Of a stretch of 64,000 nucleotides of DNA, positions 53,803-63,175 are shown in pieces; position 1 is the stretch's first letter; every line of letters starts with the position of its first letter. The position numbers and the translations under genes are program-made. Under the pieces are notes generated by a model that was not told where the DNA came from, made no database searches, and worked only from the letters and a program-made list of their open reading frames with translations. Origin of the DNA: Catellatospora vulcania (GTDB taxonomy: Bacteria; Actinomycetota; Actinomycetes; Mycobacteriales; Micromonosporaceae); contig NZ_ML769302.1 of assembly GCF_009720385.1 (NCBI RefSeq), forward strand, positions 466,927 through 530,926, read 5' to 3'.

Positions 53803-54647
53803 TGAGCACAGTTGATCTCGATCTGCTGGCCGACTACGTCGGCGGTGCGCTGGACGGCACCCCGGAGCACGACCGCATCGCCCGGCTCGTGGCCGACGAC
53901 CCGGCCTGGAGCTCGGCGGCCGGCGAACTACGCTCGGCGCTCCTGCTGGTGGAAACCGACCTGGCCGCGCTGGCCGCGGTCGACGAGCCGATGCCAGACG
54001 ACGTCGCCGTGCGCTTCGACACCCTGTTCGCGTCCCCGGAGTTCACCGCCGTCCCGGCGACCGCGCCCCGGCCCGCGGTGGGGGAACGCACGCTGACCCG
54101 GGACGGCCGGGGCAACCAGTCGGCCCGGCGCGGCTGGCGACGCTGGGCAACCCCGGTCGCCGTGGCAGCCGGGGTGATCGCGCTCGCCGGCATCGTGCTG
54201 CCCCTCGGCCCGCTCGGCCCGCTCCAGGATGGGGCGGGGGAGGGCGCCGCCAACCTCGCTGACGCGCCCGCGGTGGCCCCTGCCGACGGCGGTGTGGCGG
54301 TCACCACCAGTGGAAACAACTACGACCGGGCCGAACTGAGCAGCAAGCGGACCATGGCGAGCAAGGCCGGCCCGAGTTCCCCCGAGGGCACCGGGCAGAA
54401 CCAGACCATGCTCGACCCCGGCGACCTGAGCCGGCTGAGCTATTCCTCGGAGGCGCTGACGAGCTGCCTCGACGCGATCCGCACGGCCCTGCCGGGCACG
54501 ATCACCGAGGCCGACTTCGCCCGCTTCGAGGGCAGTCCCGCGCTGATCGTGACGGTCGACACGCAGGGCGGCGGCTGGTGGTTCGTCGCAGGTCCGCAGT
54601 GTGGTGTGAACGGCGCTGACGAGCTGTTCCGAAGCCCGCGCGACTAG
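53802..54647 (+). CDS. Transmembrane anti-sigma factor for SigM
   Basis: A 281-residue protein, start one base within the sigM stop. The cytoplasmic N-domain ([52 protein letters not shown]) is a helical anti-sigma domain without the HxxxCxxC zinc motif, so it is not a ZAS redox sensor. One membrane helix ([21 protein letters not shown]) is followed by an external domain with two cysteines ([16 protein letters not shown]). It would hold SigM at the membrane until an outside signal is sensed, like RsmA. Confidence 0.85.
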   Translation: MSTVDLDLLADYVGGALDGTPEHDRIARLVADDPAWSSAAGELRSALLLVETDLAALAAVDEPMPDDVAVRFDTLFASPEFTAVPATAPRPAVGERTLTRDGRGNQSARRGWRRWATPVAVAAGVIALAGIVLPLGPLGPLQDGAGEGAANLADAPAVAPADGGVAVTTSGNNYDRAELSSKRTMASKAGPSSPEGTGQNQTMLDPGDLSRLSYSSEALTSCLDAIRTALPGTITEADFARFEGSPALIVTVDTQGGGWWFVAGPQCGVNGADELFRSPRD

Positions 54648-54681
54648 ACACAGTGAGCTGACCCACCGCTGGGGCCGTAAT

Positions 54682-54708
54682 GGAATGTCCGCTCCGTACG
54701 ATGGCGTT
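54682..54708 (+). promoter_or_regulatory. SigR/SigH-type promoter upstream of trxB
   Basis: GGAAT (54682-54686), a 19-base spacer, and GTT (54706-54708) match the GGAAT-N18/19-GTT consensus of thiol-stress ECF sigma factors such as SigR and SigH, which are known to drive trxB-trxA in streptomycetes. The trxB start is 58 bases downstream. Confidence 0.65.
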
Positions 54709-54765
54709 TCAGCCAGCGACAAGTACGGCGCGAACAGTTCGTGTCGACCCAAGGGAGCGCGTCTC

Positions 54766-55689
54766 GTGGAGAACGTCCGAAACCTGATCATTGTCGGCTC
54801 GGGTCCGGCCGGTTACACCGCCGCCGTCTACGCTGCTCGGGCCAACTTGAAGCCCCTGCTCATCGAGGGCGTCGAGTCAGGCGGAGCGCTGATGACCACC
54901 ACCGAGGTGGAGAACTTCCCCGGTTTCCCGGACGGGGTCATGGGTCCCGAGCTGATGGACCAGATGCGCAAGCAGGCCGAGCGCTTCGGCACCGAGTTCA
55001 TCACCGACAACGCCACCCGCGTCGAGCTCTCCGGCGACGTCAAGAGCGTCTGGGTCGGCGACCGGGAGTACCGTGCCCGCGCCGTCGTGCTCACCACCGG
55101 CTCGGCCTGGCGCCCGCTGGGCGTGCCGGGCGAGCAGGAACTGCTCGGCCACGGCGTGTCCTCGTGCGCCACCTGTGACGGCTTCTTCTTCAAGGGCCAG
55201 CGCATCGTGGTCGCCGGCGGCGGCGACTCGGCCATGGAGGAGGCGACCTTCCTCACCCGCTTCGCCGAGCACGTCACGATCATCCACCGCCGCGACGAGT
55301 TCCGCGCCAGCAAGATCATGGCGGAGCGCGCGCTGGCCAACGAGAAGATCTCCGTCGAGTGGAACACCGTGATCGACGAGATTCTCGGCACCGACGGCAA
55401 GGTCTCCGGCGTCCGCGTGCACAACGTGATCACCGGTGAGTCCCGCGAGCTGGCGGCGACCGGCGTGTTCGTCGCCATCGGCCACGACCCGCGCAGCGAG
55501 ATGTTCCGCGGCCAGGTCGAGCTGGACGACGAGGGCTACGTGAAGGTCGACGCGCCGAGCACGCGTACCAACATCCCGGGTGTCTTCGCCGCGGGCGACC
55601 TGGTCGACCACACCTACCGCCAGGCCATCACCGCATCCGGCACCGGCTGCACCGCGGCGCTCGACGCCGAGCGCTTCTTGGCGCACTAG
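54766..55689 (+). CDS. trxB: Thioredoxin reductase
   Basis: A 307-residue FAD/NADPH enzyme from the GTG at 54766 with GGGAG upstream; an ATG at 54685 in the same frame lies in the SigR-type promoter and is not used. FAD motif [21 protein letters not shown], redox pair [11 protein letters not shown] (CATC), NADPH motif [18 protein letters not shown], and the C-terminal [33 protein letters not shown]. It reduces thioredoxin, encoded 110 bases downstream. Confidence 0.97.
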   Translation: MENVRNLIIVGSGPAGYTAAVYAARANLKPLLIEGVESGGALMTTTEVENFPGFPDGVMGPELMDQMRKQAERFGTEFITDNATRVELSGDVKSVWVGDREYRARAVVLTTGSAWRPLGVPGEQELLGHGVSSCATCDGFFFKGQRIVVAGGGDSAMEEATFLTRFAEHVTIIHRRDEFRASKIMAERALANEKISVEWNTVIDEILGTDGKVSGVRVHNVITGESRELAATGVFVAIGHDPRSEMFRGQVELDDEGYVKVDAPSTRTNIPGVFAAGDLVDHTYRQAITASGTGCTAALDAERFLAH

Positions 55690-55799
55690 TGCGCCGCGCC
55701 GGCACGGGCCTCGCCGCCCGGAGCCCGGCGCAGTCCGGCGGCGGCGCGAGCCGCGGGCCGGGCAACAGACTGGAAGTTTCTGAGATAGGAGAGACCCGA

Positions 55800-56123
55800 A
55801 TGGGATCCGCGAAGGCGGTCACCGACGCGACGTTCGTCAGTGACGTACTGCAGTCCGACAAGCCGGTGCTGGTGGACTTCTGGGCCGAGTGGTGCGGGCC
55901 GTGCCGCAAGGTCGCGCCCGTGCTCGAGGAGATCGCCACCGAGATGGGCGACCAGGTCACCGTGGTCAAGCTGGACATCGACGCCAACCCGGAGACCGCG
56001 CGGGCCTACCGCGTCATGTCCGTGCCGACGCTGACCCTGTTCAAGGGCGGCCGGCCGGTGCAGTCGTTCGCGGGCGCCAAGCCCAAGGGCGACATCGTCC
56101 GGCTCATCGAGACGGCACTGTAG
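55800..56123 (+). CDS. trxA: Thioredoxin
   Basis: A 107-residue protein from the ATG at 55800 ([12 protein letters not shown]), with AGGAGAGACCCGA upstream. The active site is [19 protein letters not shown], the cis-proline loop is [16 protein letters not shown]. It is the partner of TrxB and supplies reducing power to ribonucleotide reductase and stress enzymes. A hairpin terminator follows. Confidence 0.97.
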   Translation: MGSAKAVTDATFVSDVLQSDKPVLVDFWAEWCGPCRKVAPVLEEIATEMGDQVTVVKLDIDANPETARAYRVMSVPTLTLFKGGRPVQSFAGAKPKGDIVRLIETAL

Positions 56124-56136
56124 ATCTGCACTTCCG

Positions 56137-56167
56137 GTGGGGCTCTGAGCTGTGCTCGGGGCCCCAC
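56137..56167 (+). terminator. Hairpin terminator after trxA
   Basis: GTGGGGCTCTGAGC (56137-56150), loop TGT, GCTCGGGGCCCCAC (56154-56167): 14 bp with two G-U pairs, followed by a GGGTTTG segment. Confidence 0.7.
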
Positions 56168-56321
56168 GGGTTTGTTCGGCCCCGCGCGGTGGAACATGAT
56201 CCTGGTCCGGCGGACCGGGCAGCGGCGGCGCGTCGGAACGACTACAGGTTCGAGATCCCTACCGGCCCGTGCGGCGCGATAGGCTCCGGTGGCATTTGTG
56301 AGGTTTACCAGGAGGTCCGCT

Positions 56322-57476
56322 GTGCGAGCCATCAAGCGCGGTGAGCGCGGCCCGGCCGTCACCGAGATCCGGTCGATCCTGGTCGCGCTGGGGCTGTTGG
56401 AAGTCCCCGCCGACCCGGCCGAGGCGGACCACTTCAACCCTGCCACGGAACGGGCGATCCGCGCCTTCCAGCAGGACCGTGGGCTCTCCGTGGACGGCGA
56501 GGTGGGCGCGGAGACCTGGCGCGCCCTGGACGCGGCCCGGTGGACCCTGGGCGCCCGGACGCTCTACTTCAGCGTCTCCGACACCCTGCGCGGCGACGAC
56601 GTGCGCCAGTTGCAGGAGCGGCTGCTGGAGATGGGGTACGACGTCGGCCGCACCGACGGCGTCTACGGACCCCGCACCGCGCGGGGCCTGTCGGCCTTCC
56701 AGCGCGAGATGGGCCTCACCCCGGACGGCACCTGCGGCCCGCAGACCCTGCACATGCTGCGGCGGCTCGGACGCAAGGTGGTCGGCGGCTCCCCGCTCAA
56801 ACTGCGCGAGGAGGTCACCTTCCGGCAGACCGGGCCGAGCCTGGTCGGGCGGCAGATCATCGTCGACCCGGGGCACGGCGGCTCCGACCCGGGCGTGGTG
56901 GTGCCGGACGGCCCGCTGCGCTGGACCGAGTCCGACCTGGCGTACGACCTCGCCACCCGGCTGGAGGGCCGGCTCGCCGCAGCCGGCATGCGGGTGCATC
57001 TGACCCGCGGCCCGCTGCCGATCGAGGCGCCCAGCGACCTGGACCGCGCCCAGCTGGCCAACGACCTCGCCGCCGACCTGCTGATCTCGCTGCATATCGA
57101 CGGCCACCACAACCCGCAGGCCGACGGCGTGGCCACCTACCACTACGGCACCTCGAACGGCGTCACCTCGACGATGGGGGAGCGGCTGGCCGGCCTGGTC
57201 CAGCGCGAGATCGTGGCACGCACCGGCCTGCGCAACTGCCACACCCACGCCAAGACCTGGGAGCTGCTGCGCTACACCCGCATGCCCGCGGTACGCGTGG
57301 ACGTCGGCTACCTGACCTCCCCGAAGGACCGCACCCAGCTGATCGACCCGATGTTCCGCGAGCGCGTGGTGGAGGCGATCGTCGCCGCCGTGCAGCGCAT
57401 GTACTACCCGGTCGAGATCGACGTGAAGACCGGCACCATCGACGTCAGCGCGCTGCGCCTGGCCCTGCCGAGCTGA
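56322..57476 (+). CDS. cwlM: CwlM-like N-acetylmuramoyl-L-alanine amidase-fold protein
   Basis: A 384-residue protein from a GTG with CAGGAGGTCCGCT upstream. Two N-terminal peptidoglycan-binding domains (about 5-70 with AIRAFQQDRGLSVDGEVGAETW, about 80-150 with GPRTARGLSAFQREMGLTPDGTCGPQTL) are followed by an Amidase_3 domain (IIVDPGHGGSDPGVV, WTESDLAYDLATRL, LLISLHIDGHHNPQADGVATYHYG, RVDVGYLTSPKDRTQL). There is no signal peptide. In mycobacteria CwlM is a cytoplasmic regulator of MurA and of the wall-precursor supply, not an amidase; the same position after trxA suggests that role. Confidence 0.9.
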   Translation: MRAIKRGERGPAVTEIRSILVALGLLEVPADPAEADHFNPATERAIRAFQQDRGLSVDGEVGAETWRALDAARWTLGARTLYFSVSDTLRGDDVRQLQERLLEMGYDVGRTDGVYGPRTARGLSAFQREMGLTPDGTCGPQTLHMLRRLGRKVVGGSPLKLREEVTFRQTGPSLVGRQIIVDPGHGGSDPGVVVPDGPLRWTESDLAYDLATRLEGRLAAAGMRVHLTRGPLPIEAPSDLDRAQLANDLAADLLISLHIDGHHNPQADGVATYHYGTSNGVTSTMGERLAGLVQREIVARTGLRNCHTHAKTWELLRYTRMPAVRVDVGYLTSPKDRTQLIDPMFRERVVEAIVAAVQRMYYPVEIDVKTGTIDVSALRLALPS

Positions 57477-57481
57477 TCCGC

Positions 57482-58759
57482 GTGACCACCACCCCCGACG
57501 CGGCCGACACCGAGCAGACCACCGAGCATCGCCGGTACGCCGACCGCATGCTCGCCGAACTCGGCGGCGCGCTGCTGCAGCGCGACCAGCGCCGCGTGCG
57601 CACCGTCACCCGGCAGCTGCAGGAGAGCACCCTCGACCACCGCGCCGTGGACGCGGCCGTGCTGCATGCGCTGGCCCAGGCCGTCCAGCACAGCTGGGAC
57701 CGCCACTGGCAACCCGCCGAGCTGCACCACGTGCTGCGCCGGACCGCCACCAAGGCGGGCGCGCAGGCCTGGTACGCGCACCTGCTGACCGACGCGATCG
57801 CCGCCCGGATGCGCGCCCACCCCGCCGACACCGTGGACGAGCGGTGGCGCTCTCAACTGACGGCGCTGGAGGCCGCCGTGTGGTGGGCCGAGGACGGCGC
57901 GTTCCTGACCGCGTTCGCCGCCCGCCACCGGCTCACCCGCAAGACCGCGCTGGACGGCGCGGTGGAGCTGCTCCGCTGGCTGTACAGCGACCTGCCGCCG
58001 CTGGAGAAGGCGGGCCACGCACCCGGGGCGGCGACCCCGCCCCGCCGGGCCGGGGGAGAGGCCACGAGAGCTGCGGATCAGCGGATGCTCGATCGGATCC
58101 GGGCATTACTGGCGAAAGCGGAATCCACCGACTTCCCCGAGGAGGCGGAGGCATTCACCGCCAAGGCGCAGCAGCTCATGGCACGGCACAGCATCGACCA
58201 CGCCCTGCTGGACGCCGCCACCGGCACCGGCGACGGCCCCGACACCCTGCGCATCGTCGTCGCGAACCCCTACGAGGGGCCGAAGGCGATGCTGCTGCAG
58301 GTCGTCGCGCAGGCCAACCGCTGCCGGGCGCTGAACTTCAAGGACCTCGGCCTCAGCACCGTCGTCGGGTTCGCACCCGACCTGGAGGCCGTCGAGCTGC
58401 TCTACACCTCGCTGCTGGTGCAGGCCGTGCATGCGATGACCGCTGCGCACACCCGCGCCGACCGGTACGGCCGCAACGACGTGCGCTCGTTCCGGCACGC
58501 GTTCCTCAGCGCGTACGCCCACCGTATCGGCGAACGGCTCACCGAGGCCCGCGAGCAGGTCGACGAGGAGCTGTCAGCCGGCACCGACCTGGTGCCCGTA
58601 CTGGCCGCCCGCAGTGAGGCCGTGGACACCGCGTTCGAGGAACTGTTCCCGCACCGCGTCAGCCGGACCGCACGGATCGCCAACGCCGCAGGCTGGGCCT
58701 CCGGCCGTGCCGCCGCCGACCGAGCCGAACTCGCCGTCCGGACGCCGCTTCCGCAGTAG
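57482..58759 (+). CDS. DUF2786 domain protein
   Basis: A 425-residue protein from a GTG at 57482, five bases after cwlM. The first 190 residues are helical, with no domain I can name. The DUF2786 motif lies near residue 200 (DQRMLDRIRALLAKAESTDFPEEAEAFTAKAQQLMARHSID), and the remainder includes NPYEGPKAMLLQVVAQANRCRALNF and a DUF7168-like end. Some phage and bacterial DUF2786 proteins are predicted nucleic-acid binders, but no function is established. It is probably in the cwlM transcript. Confidence 0.78.
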   Translation: MTTTPDAADTEQTTEHRRYADRMLAELGGALLQRDQRRVRTVTRQLQESTLDHRAVDAAVLHALAQAVQHSWDRHWQPAELHHVLRRTATKAGAQAWYAHLLTDAIAARMRAHPADTVDERWRSQLTALEAAVWWAEDGAFLTAFAARHRLTRKTALDGAVELLRWLYSDLPPLEKAGHAPGAATPPRRAGGEATRAADQRMLDRIRALLAKAESTDFPEEAEAFTAKAQQLMARHSIDHALLDAATGTGDGPDTLRIVVANPYEGPKAMLLQVVAQANRCRALNFKDLGLSTVVGFAPDLEAVELLYTSLLVQAVHAMTAAHTRADRYGRNDVRSFRHAFLSAYAHRIGERLTEAREQVDEELSAGTDLVPVLAARSEAVDTAFEELFPHRVSRTARIANAAGWASGRAAADRAELAVRTPLPQ

Positions 58760-58840
58760 GTCAGGGGCGCCTTAGAGCTGCTCCGCCGAAGCAGCGACAG
58801 TCCGCGATGCCGCGCCGAGGTGCGGCATCGCCGGCACAGG

Positions 58841-59509
58841 TCAGTTCGTGGTGCTGCGCACCGCGGGACGCACACCTGGGCGCAGCAGCTCCGGGCTCAT
58901 CGAGCCGAGCAGCTTCTCCAGCGCGTACTCCACGTCGGACTTCCACGACAGCGCGGTGCGCAACTCCATGCGCAGCCGGGGGAAGCGCGGATGCGGGCGC
59001 ACGGTCTTGAAGCCGACCGCGGTGAAGAAGTCCGCCGGCGCGAGGCAGCTGAACTGCTTCGACTCCTCCTCGGAGTGGTCGCCGAACTTGGCGTCGCCGA
59101 ACGCCTCGATGGCGCGGACGCCGCGCTTGGTCAGGTCACGGGCCACCGACTGGATCAGCACCCGGCCCAGCCCGCCGCCCGCGAACGCGGCGACCACATG
59201 CGCCGACATCAGCTGCACCGCGTCGGGGGAGACCGGTGAGGTGGGGAAGGCGTTGCCGCGCGGGACGTACATCGGCGGCGCGTACGTCACGAAGCCGGCG
59301 GGCATCCCGTCGACGTAGGCGATCTTGCCGCAGGAGCCCCACTCCAGCAGGGTCTGCGAGACCCAGGCCTCCTTCTCCAGACCCGGGTCACCGGCGGCGC
59401 AGGCACGCTCGGCGGAAACCGGATCAAGCTCCCAGAACACGCAGTTACGACACCCCTTGGGCAGGTCCTCCAGGGTGTCCAGCGTCAGGTTCACCACTCT
59501 GCGTGACAT
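58841..59509 (-). CDS. GNAT family acetyltransferase
   Basis: A 222-residue protein. An N-terminal cysteine motif (PKGCRNCVFWELDPVSAERAC) precedes the GNAT fold: AYVDGMPAGFVTYAPP, SAHVVAAFAGGGLGRVLIQSVARDLTKRGVRAIEAFGD with the Q/R-x-x-G-x-G/A acetyl-CoA loop (GGGLGRVL). The C-terminus continues the fold (PADFFTAVGFKTVRPHPRFPRLRMEL). An orthologue after cwlM is found in other actinobacteria. The substrate is unknown. It is divergent from the aminotransferase gene. Confidence 0.82.
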   Translation of the reverse strand: MSRRVVNLTLDTLEDLPKGCRNCVFWELDPVSAERACAAGDPGLEKEAWVSQTLLEWGSCGKIAYVDGMPAGFVTYAPPMYVPRGNAFPTSPVSPDAVQLMSAHVVAAFAGGGLGRVLIQSVARDLTKRGVRAIEAFGDAKFGDHSEEESKQFSCLAPADFFTAVGFKTVRPHPRFPRLRMELRTALSWKSDVEYALEKLLGSMSPELLRPGVRPAVRSTTN

Positions 59510-59711
59510 GAGCAGCTCCGTGCTTTTGTCGCGGCAGAGCCGCGCATGCCGAATTTCGGCCCGTCACCGAGCCAACCAATTGACTTTACGCCCGATTACG
59601 GCCTTCCTGCACCCTATCCCGTTGGATGGATTCGACCGAATGTCGGTTCAAGACCTACATGACCCAGCGTACGATTCGATGACCAACTGTTTGTCTGGCC
59701 GGGGAGGGACC

Positions 59712-61037
59712 GTGTCGGAGACGGGCACCACGCTCGACGACTACACCGATCGGTATGCGCAGCGCATCATCGGGATGACCGCCTCGGAGATTCGAGCTCT
59801 CTTCGCCGTGGCCAACCGCCCCGAGGTGGTGTCACTCGCCGGAGGTATGCCGTACATCGCCGCCCTGCCGCTCGACGCGGTCGGCGAGGTCATCGGCGAG
59901 CTCGTCGCCAAGCAGGGCGCCAGTGCCCTGCAGTACGGCCTCGGCCAGGGCATGCCCGAGCTGCGCGAGCAGATCTGCGCGCTGATGGCCGACGTCGGCA
60001 TCGACGCCTCGGTGGGCGCCTCGCCCGACGACGTCGTCGTCACCGTCGGCGGCCAGCAGGCTCTGGACCTCATCGCCCGGCTCTTCCTCGACCCCGGCGA
60101 CGTCGTGCTCGCCGAGGGTCCCACCTATGTCGGCGCGCTCGGTGTCTTCCAGGCTGCCCAGGCCGACGTCGTGCACGTGCCGATGGACCACGACGGCCTC
60201 ATCCCGGCCGCGCTGGAGCTCGCGATCGAGGAGCAGCGCCGGCTCGGCCGCCGCGTCAAGTTCCTCTACACCATCCCGACCTACCAGAACCCGGCCGGCG
60301 TCACCCTGTCCGAAGAGCGCCGCGAGCAGGTCCTCGACATCTGCGAACGGGCCGGGCTGCTGGTCATCGAGGACGACCCGTACGGCCGCCTCGGCTTCGA
60401 GGGCGAGGCGCCACGCCCGCTGCGCGCCCGCCGCCGCGACGGGGTCTTCTACCTGAGCACCTTCTCCAAGACGTTCGCACCGGGCCTGCGGGTGGGCTGG
60501 ATCCTCGCCCCCCACGCGGTACGCGACAAGCTCGTGATCGCCACCGAGGCGAACATCCTGTGCCCGAGCAACTTCGCCCAGTCCGTGGTGAGCACCTACC
60601 TGTCCACCATGCCCTGGCGCCAGCAGCTCAAGACGTACCAGCAGATCTACGCCGAGCGCCGCGACGCGCTGCTGACCGCGCTGTCCGACCTGATGCCCGA
60701 GGGCACCACCTGGACCCACCCCGCGGGCGGCCTGTTCGTGTGGGCGACCCTGCCCGCCGGCCTCAACTCCAAGGCCATGGTGCCCCGCGCCATCGCCGCG
60801 CGCGTCGCGTACGTGCCCGGCACCGGCTTCTACGCCGACGGCACCGGGCAGCAGCACCTGCGGCTGAACTTCTCGTTCCCGCCGCCGGAGCGCATCCGCG
60901 AGGGTGTACGCCGCCTTGCCGGCGTGGTCGAGCAGGAGCTGGCCACCCGCGCCGTGTTCGGCGACACCGGGCAGCTCGACGCCGTGACCGACCTGCCGCG
61001 GCCCGGCGCGCACGCGCCCGGACCCGACTTGGCATGA
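59712..61037 (+). CDS. PLP-dependent aminotransferase, class I (LysN/2-aminoadipate type)
   Basis: A 441-residue fold-type I enzyme from the GTG at 59712 with GGGGAGGGACC upstream; in-frame ATGs at 59640 and later lack a site. GGMPYIAALPLDAVGEVIGELV, LQYGLGQGMPELREQI, VTVGGQQALDLIARLFLDPGDVVLAEGPTYVGAL, FLYTIPTYQNPAGVTLSEERR, IEDDPYGRL and STFSKTFAPGLRVGW (lysine for PLP) are the hallmarks of the MocR/LysN branch, here without a DNA-binding part. The amino acid substrate is not known. The ligase gene begins seven bases after its stop. Confidence 0.9.
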   Translation: MSETGTTLDDYTDRYAQRIIGMTASEIRALFAVANRPEVVSLAGGMPYIAALPLDAVGEVIGELVAKQGASALQYGLGQGMPELREQICALMADVGIDASVGASPDDVVVTVGGQQALDLIARLFLDPGDVVLAEGPTYVGALGVFQAAQADVVHVPMDHDGLIPAALELAIEEQRRLGRRVKFLYTIPTYQNPAGVTLSEERREQVLDICERAGLLVIEDDPYGRLGFEGEAPRPLRARRRDGVFYLSTFSKTFAPGLRVGWILAPHAVRDKLVIATEANILCPSNFAQSVVSTYLSTMPWRQQLKTYQQIYAERRDALLTALSDLMPEGTTWTHPAGGLFVWATLPAGLNSKAMVPRAIAARVAYVPGTGFYADGTGQQHLRLNFSFPPPERIREGVRRLAGVVEQELATRAVFGDTGQLDAVTDLPRPGAHAPGPDLA

Positions 61038-61044
61038 TTCGAGG

Positions 61045-62028
61045 GTGACCGCACCGTCCACCTCGCCTGCCGTCCGAGCCGACCTCCGCTGCCTGGTGCT
61101 GGCGGGCGGCCTCTCCTATGAACGTGACGTCTCGCTGCGTTCGGGCCGCCGGGTGCTGGACGCCCTGCGCGCCGTCGGCGTCGAGGCGGAACTACTCGAC
61201 GCCGACGTGGCACTGCTGCCCGCGCTGAAGTCCGACCCTCCGGACGCCGTCTTCATCGCCCTGCACGGCTCGACCGGCGAGGACGGCTCCCTGCGCGGCG
61301 TGCTCGACCTGTGCGGCGTGCCCTACGTCGGCCCCGACGCGCGCTCATCCCGGCTCGCCTGGGACAAGCCCTCCGCCAAGGCCGTCTTCGTCGAGTACGG
61401 CATCCCCACCCCCGAGTGGGTCGCCCTGCCGCACGACCGGTTCTCCGAACTCGGCGCCGTCGCCGTGCTGGAGCGCATCGTCGACCGGCTCGGCCTGCCG
61501 CTGATGGTCAAGCCCGCCCAGGGCGGGTCCGGCCTCGGTGCCGCGGTCGTCCGTGACGCCTCCGCGCTGCCGGCCGCGATGGTCGGGTGCTTCGCGTACG
61601 ACCAGACCGCGCTGGTGGAGCGCTATGTCGAGGGAGTCGACGTAGCGGTCTCCATCCTCGACCTCGGTGAGGGACCGTTCGCACTGCCCCCCGTCGAGAT
61701 CGTGCCCAGCAACGGGGTGTACGACTACGCAGCCCGGTACACGGCCGGCCTCACCACCTGGCACACACCCGCCCGGCTGTCGGCGGAGACGAGCGCCGAG
61801 GTGGTCAAGACGGCGCTGGCCGCGCACCAGGCGCTGGGTCTGCGCGACATGTCCCGCGTCGACCTGATCGTGGCCCCGTCGGGGGAGTGCACGGTCCTGG
61901 AGGTCAACGTCTCCCCGGGTATGACCGAGACATCCCTGCTGCCGATGGCGGTACAGGCCGGCGGACTCGACCTGGGCGACGTGATCGCCCGCCTGGTCAT
62001 GCAAGCGGCCGAACGCCCCGCCGGCTGA
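61045..62028 (+). CDS. D-alanine--D-alanine ligase family ATP-grasp enzyme
   Basis: A 327-residue ATP-grasp protein from a GTG. CLVLAGGLSYERDVSLRSGRRVLDAL, VFIALHGSTGEDGSLRGVLDLCGVPYVG, LPLMVKPAQGGSGLGAAVV, LVERYVEGVDVAVSIL, SRVDLIVAPSGECTVLEVNVSPGMTETSLLPMAVQAGG are Ddl motifs. The usual NTxPG is NVSPG. Many actinobacteria have a second, main Ddl elsewhere, so this copy next to an aminotransferase may act on another amino acid. It is co-directed with the aminotransferase. Confidence 0.88.
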   Translation: MTAPSTSPAVRADLRCLVLAGGLSYERDVSLRSGRRVLDALRAVGVEAELLDADVALLPALKSDPPDAVFIALHGSTGEDGSLRGVLDLCGVPYVGPDARSSRLAWDKPSAKAVFVEYGIPTPEWVALPHDRFSELGAVAVLERIVDRLGLPLMVKPAQGGSGLGAAVVRDASALPAAMVGCFAYDQTALVERYVEGVDVAVSILDLGEGPFALPPVEIVPSNGVYDYAARYTAGLTTWHTPARLSAETSAEVVKTALAAHQALGLRDMSRVDLIVAPSGECTVLEVNVSPGMTETSLLPMAVQAGGLDLGDVIARLVMQAAERPAG

Positions 62029-62043
62029 CCCGCTTGCAACACG

Positions 62044-62084
62044 GCGAAGCGCCCAGGTTCCGGTCCGGAACCTGGGCGCTTCGC
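62044..62084 (+). terminator. Perfect 18-bp hairpin terminator
   Basis: GCGAAGCGCCCAGGTTCC (62044-62061), loop GGTCC, GGAACCTGGGCGCTTCGC (62067-62084) followed by TTTATG. It closes the aminotransferase-ligase unit. Confidence 0.87.
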
Positions 62085-62179
62085 TTTATGTCATCGAATT
62101 CTGGTGCTCGGTCTGCGCCTTGCGGCTGCACCGGCCTACCGCCGGTGCGACTCTCCGCGGCGTGCAGCCACTGAATCCG

Positions 62180-62785
62180 TCAGGAGTCGGTCAGCTTCGC
62201 CGGGGCCTGCCAGTCGATGCGCGGTGGCTGAGCCAGCGGCGTGCCGCCGAACTCCGCCAGCCACGCCGCGACGTGGGCGAGACTCTCGCGCCACTGGTCC
62301 TCGGCGATGGGCGGCAGGATGTCATCCCACAGCGGCAGGAACGTGCCGCGCAGTTGCAGCTGCCCCACCGGGCGAGCCATGAACCACACATGGAGGTGCG
62401 CGGCCCCGTCGCCCCACCGGTAGACGTGGACCCTTGCCACGGTGTCCAGCGAACGAATGGCCCGCTCCAGCCGCACCGTCATCACGCCGAGTTCGGCAGC
62501 GAGGAGGTTCGGCAGGTCACCCAGGTCGAGGTGAGATCGAGGCTCCAGCATCAGCACCATCGGCAGGCCCGTGGGCCGGTCCATGGTGCGAACGCGCCAG
62601 CGCTCGTTCACCCAGATATAGGCATCGTCGGGTGCGGTGCATGCCGTGCAGTCGGCCGAGTCCTCACCCTTGCGGGACGGCTCGGTCTCTACCGGCGGGT
62701 CAAGATGCTTGATCTTGAAGTCGCCCTCAAACGGGAACGAGGGCCACGCAGTGAAGCCGGGAAGGGGCATGGGGGTATCGGCCAC
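62180..62785 (-). CDS. HIT-like domain protein
   Basis: A 201-residue protein. WGDGAAHLHVWFMARPVGQ carries a HxHxxF-type histidine pair of the HIT/GalT superfamily, and VLMLEPRSHLDLGDLPNLLAAELGVMTVRLERAI is the helix-strand part of the HIT fold. The third histidine of a full HIT triad is replaced by Phe, so catalysis may be lost. A CTAC pair (DSADCTACTAPDDAYIW) may bind zinc. The start is a GTG at 62785; an ATG five codons on is also possible. It lies at the edge of the parS region. Confidence 0.7.
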   Translation of the reverse strand: MADTPMPLPGFTAWPSFPFEGDFKIKHLDPPVETEPSRKGEDSADCTACTAPDDAYIWVNERWRVRTMDRPTGLPMVLMLEPRSHLDLGDLPNLLAAELGVMTVRLERAIRSLDTVARVHVYRWGDGAAHLHVWFMARPVGQLQLRGTFLPLWDDILPPIAEDQWRESLAHVAAWLAEFGGTPLAQPPRIDWQAPAKLTDS

Positions 62786-62846
62786 CTGCAGAATCTAGCC
62801 CAGCCAGGCGGTCCTGTCTCCCCCCGGCTGTGGATTACCGAGGTCC

Positions 62847-62862
62847 GGTTTCACGTGAAACC
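62847..62862. promoter_or_regulatory. parS: parS site 1
   Basis: GGTTTCACGTGAAACC, a perfect 16-bp palindrome with the core GTTTCACGTGAAAC of ParB sites in streptomycetes and other actinobacteria. ParB binds here and spreads to load SMC and segregate the origin. Confidence 0.92.
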
Positions 62863-62879
62863 ACAGCCCACAGGGTGCC

Positions 62880-63175
62880 TGTGGATAACTTTGTGGATAG
62901 CTACGGACACACCTGTGGAATGTGGCATCGTGACCTCGGTTACCCAACCGTTGTACAGACCGGCGTCATGTCTGTTTACGTGCTGATCCCGTTGGCAGGA
63001 CATGGAATCTCCCGGCCTGGCGCGCTGGTTTCACGTGAAACATAGCCTGTGGATAACTGGCGTCCGGCTGTGGAAAGAGGACGGTCCAGGGCTGTGGACA
63101 GCGGATACGTGACCTTCCTCGCACTTGCGCGGGTCGGTGGAGATCGTTGACCTTGGGCATGCGGGTTGTGGATAA
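62880..63175. promoter_or_regulatory. DnaA-box-like sites around parS
   Basis: TGTGGATAA at 62880-62888, 63048-63056 and 63167-63175 (complement TTATCCACA), with weaker TGTGGATAG at 62892-62900, and TGTGGATTA near 62829. All run in the same direction. They may titrate DnaA or be part of the origin-proximal region; oriC itself is not shown. Confidence 0.6.
63027..63042. promoter_or_regulatory. parS: parS site 2
   Basis: GGTTTCACGTGAAACA, identical to site 1 except for the last base, 180 bases downstream. The core 14-mer is perfect. Confidence 0.92.
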
